A DNA stretch of 64,000 bases from Thalassospira sp. HJ. Lineage in GTDB: Bacteria; Pseudomonadota; Alphaproteobacteria; Rhodospirillales; Thalassospiraceae. Shown here piece by piece: positions 63,793-64,000 of the stretch (its first letter is position 1; each line of letters begins with the position of its first letter). The position numbers and the translations under genes are program-made. The notes beneath the pieces were generated by a model that made no database searches, was not told where the DNA came from, and saw only the letters and a list, made by a program, of their open reading frames with translations. The stretch spans positions 107,510-171,509 of the forward strand of contig NZ_JYII01000015.1 in the NCBI RefSeq assembly GCF_000948415.1, written 5' to 3'.

Positions 63793-64000
63793 TTAGCCGT
63801 CAAGTATTAAAGCATAATGGTCACGCATTCTCGCATTGAGGATGGTGACCATTTTTCTGACGACAGCAATCACAGCAACCTTGCCGGGTTTTCCGTTTTC
63901 AGTCAGGCGTTTGTAGAAGTCGCGTAGCAGAGGATCGAAGCGTATTGCCGGTAATGCAGCATAGTAAAGAGCATTGCGCACTTCCAAACGTCCGCCGCCA
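63793..64000 (-). mobile_element. IS110-family transposase, C-terminal part at the window edge
   Basis: The visible C-terminal about 68 residues read GGRLEVRNALYYAALPAIRF, then DPLLRDFYKRLTENGKPGKVAVIAVVRKMVTILNARMRD (as a whole). The RNALYYAAL pattern followed by the GKPGKVA and NAMLRD-like core is the diagnostic end of IS110 transposases (Transposase_20 domain). The gene runs off the right edge, so its start and the left part of the element are not visible. The stop is TAA at 63793-63795. Element boundaries near 63763-63792 cannot be fixed. Confidence 0.88.

Overview
The window reads as a chromosomal stretch of a marine or halotolerant alphaproteobacterium of the Rhodospirillales, most like Thalassospira. 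That is an inference from gene order and protein character, not from a search. Supporting it are the dusB-ntrBC-ntrYX-trkA-hfq-hflX block, the glyA-nrdR-ribD-ribE-ribB-ribH-nusB-thiL block, a MucR/Ros regulator, a fused IspDF, and an ectoine operon with its dedicated aspartokinase. Most genes are ordinary core genes, tightly packed, often with 1-4 base overlaps.

Layout. 1-4.6 kb: the accessory end of a sulfur-oxidation (sox) locus. soxV-soxW run left and soxS-soxR-soxT run right, followed by a Tat-exported metallo-beta-lactamase protein; the structural genes soxXYZAB are expected beyond the left edge. 4.8-9.7 kb: ectR divergent from ectA-ectB-ectC-ask, with a clear sigma70-type promoter, a hairpin at two of the three junctions and a strong terminator. 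9.8-23.4 kb: mazG facing a small AT-rich inserted gene, an inositol-monophosphatase-family gene, hflX, hfq, a HAD phosphatase, trkA, ntrX, ntrY, ntrC, ntrB and dusB. 23.6-29.1 kb: a CcsA/YpjD-like membrane protein, ispDF, yciB, cutA, a 263 bp MITE-like element, two small genes, tRNA-Pro(GGG), a MerR regulator and ihfA. 29.2-33.3 kb: fabH, plsX, a YceD/DUF177 protein, a cytochrome bc1 chaperone and bamE. 33.4-41.4 kb: thiL, nusB, the riboflavin genes, nrdR, glyA, rpiB and mucR. 41.5-47.2 kb: a complete branched-chain amino acid ABC importer. 47.5-51.1 kb: three valine-catabolic genes. 51.3-57.5 kb: metY, a DeoR regulator, an MFS permease, hemB, a HAD phosphatase and a DUF1127 micro-gene. 57.6-64 kb: matB, a type III ornithine/lysine decarboxylase, an aldehyde dehydrogenase, threonine deaminase and the tail of an IS110-family transposase.

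How the genes work together. SoxV and SoxW carry reductant across the membrane for sox maturation, and SoxR, with two cysteines, is the likely sulfide/persulfide-sensing repressor. The ect genes make ectoine from aspartate semialdehyde, fed by their own aspartokinase. NtrBC and NtrYX are nitrogen and redox two-component systems. The liv importer and the valine genes plausibly share branched-chain substrates, and a LiuR-like palindrome lies upstream of the valine genes.

The least expected structures are these. (1) A low-GC orphan gene at 10660-11151 is bracketed by two copies of the 3' end of the neighbouring phosphatase gene, as if inserted there with regeneration of the C-terminus. (2) The 263 bp element at 26840-27102 has 31 bp terminal inverted repeats, nested internal repeats and TA flanks. 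(3) There are several regulatory palindromes in the sox, ect, valine and DUF1127 upstream regions. I see no CRISPR array, prophage or large defence island.
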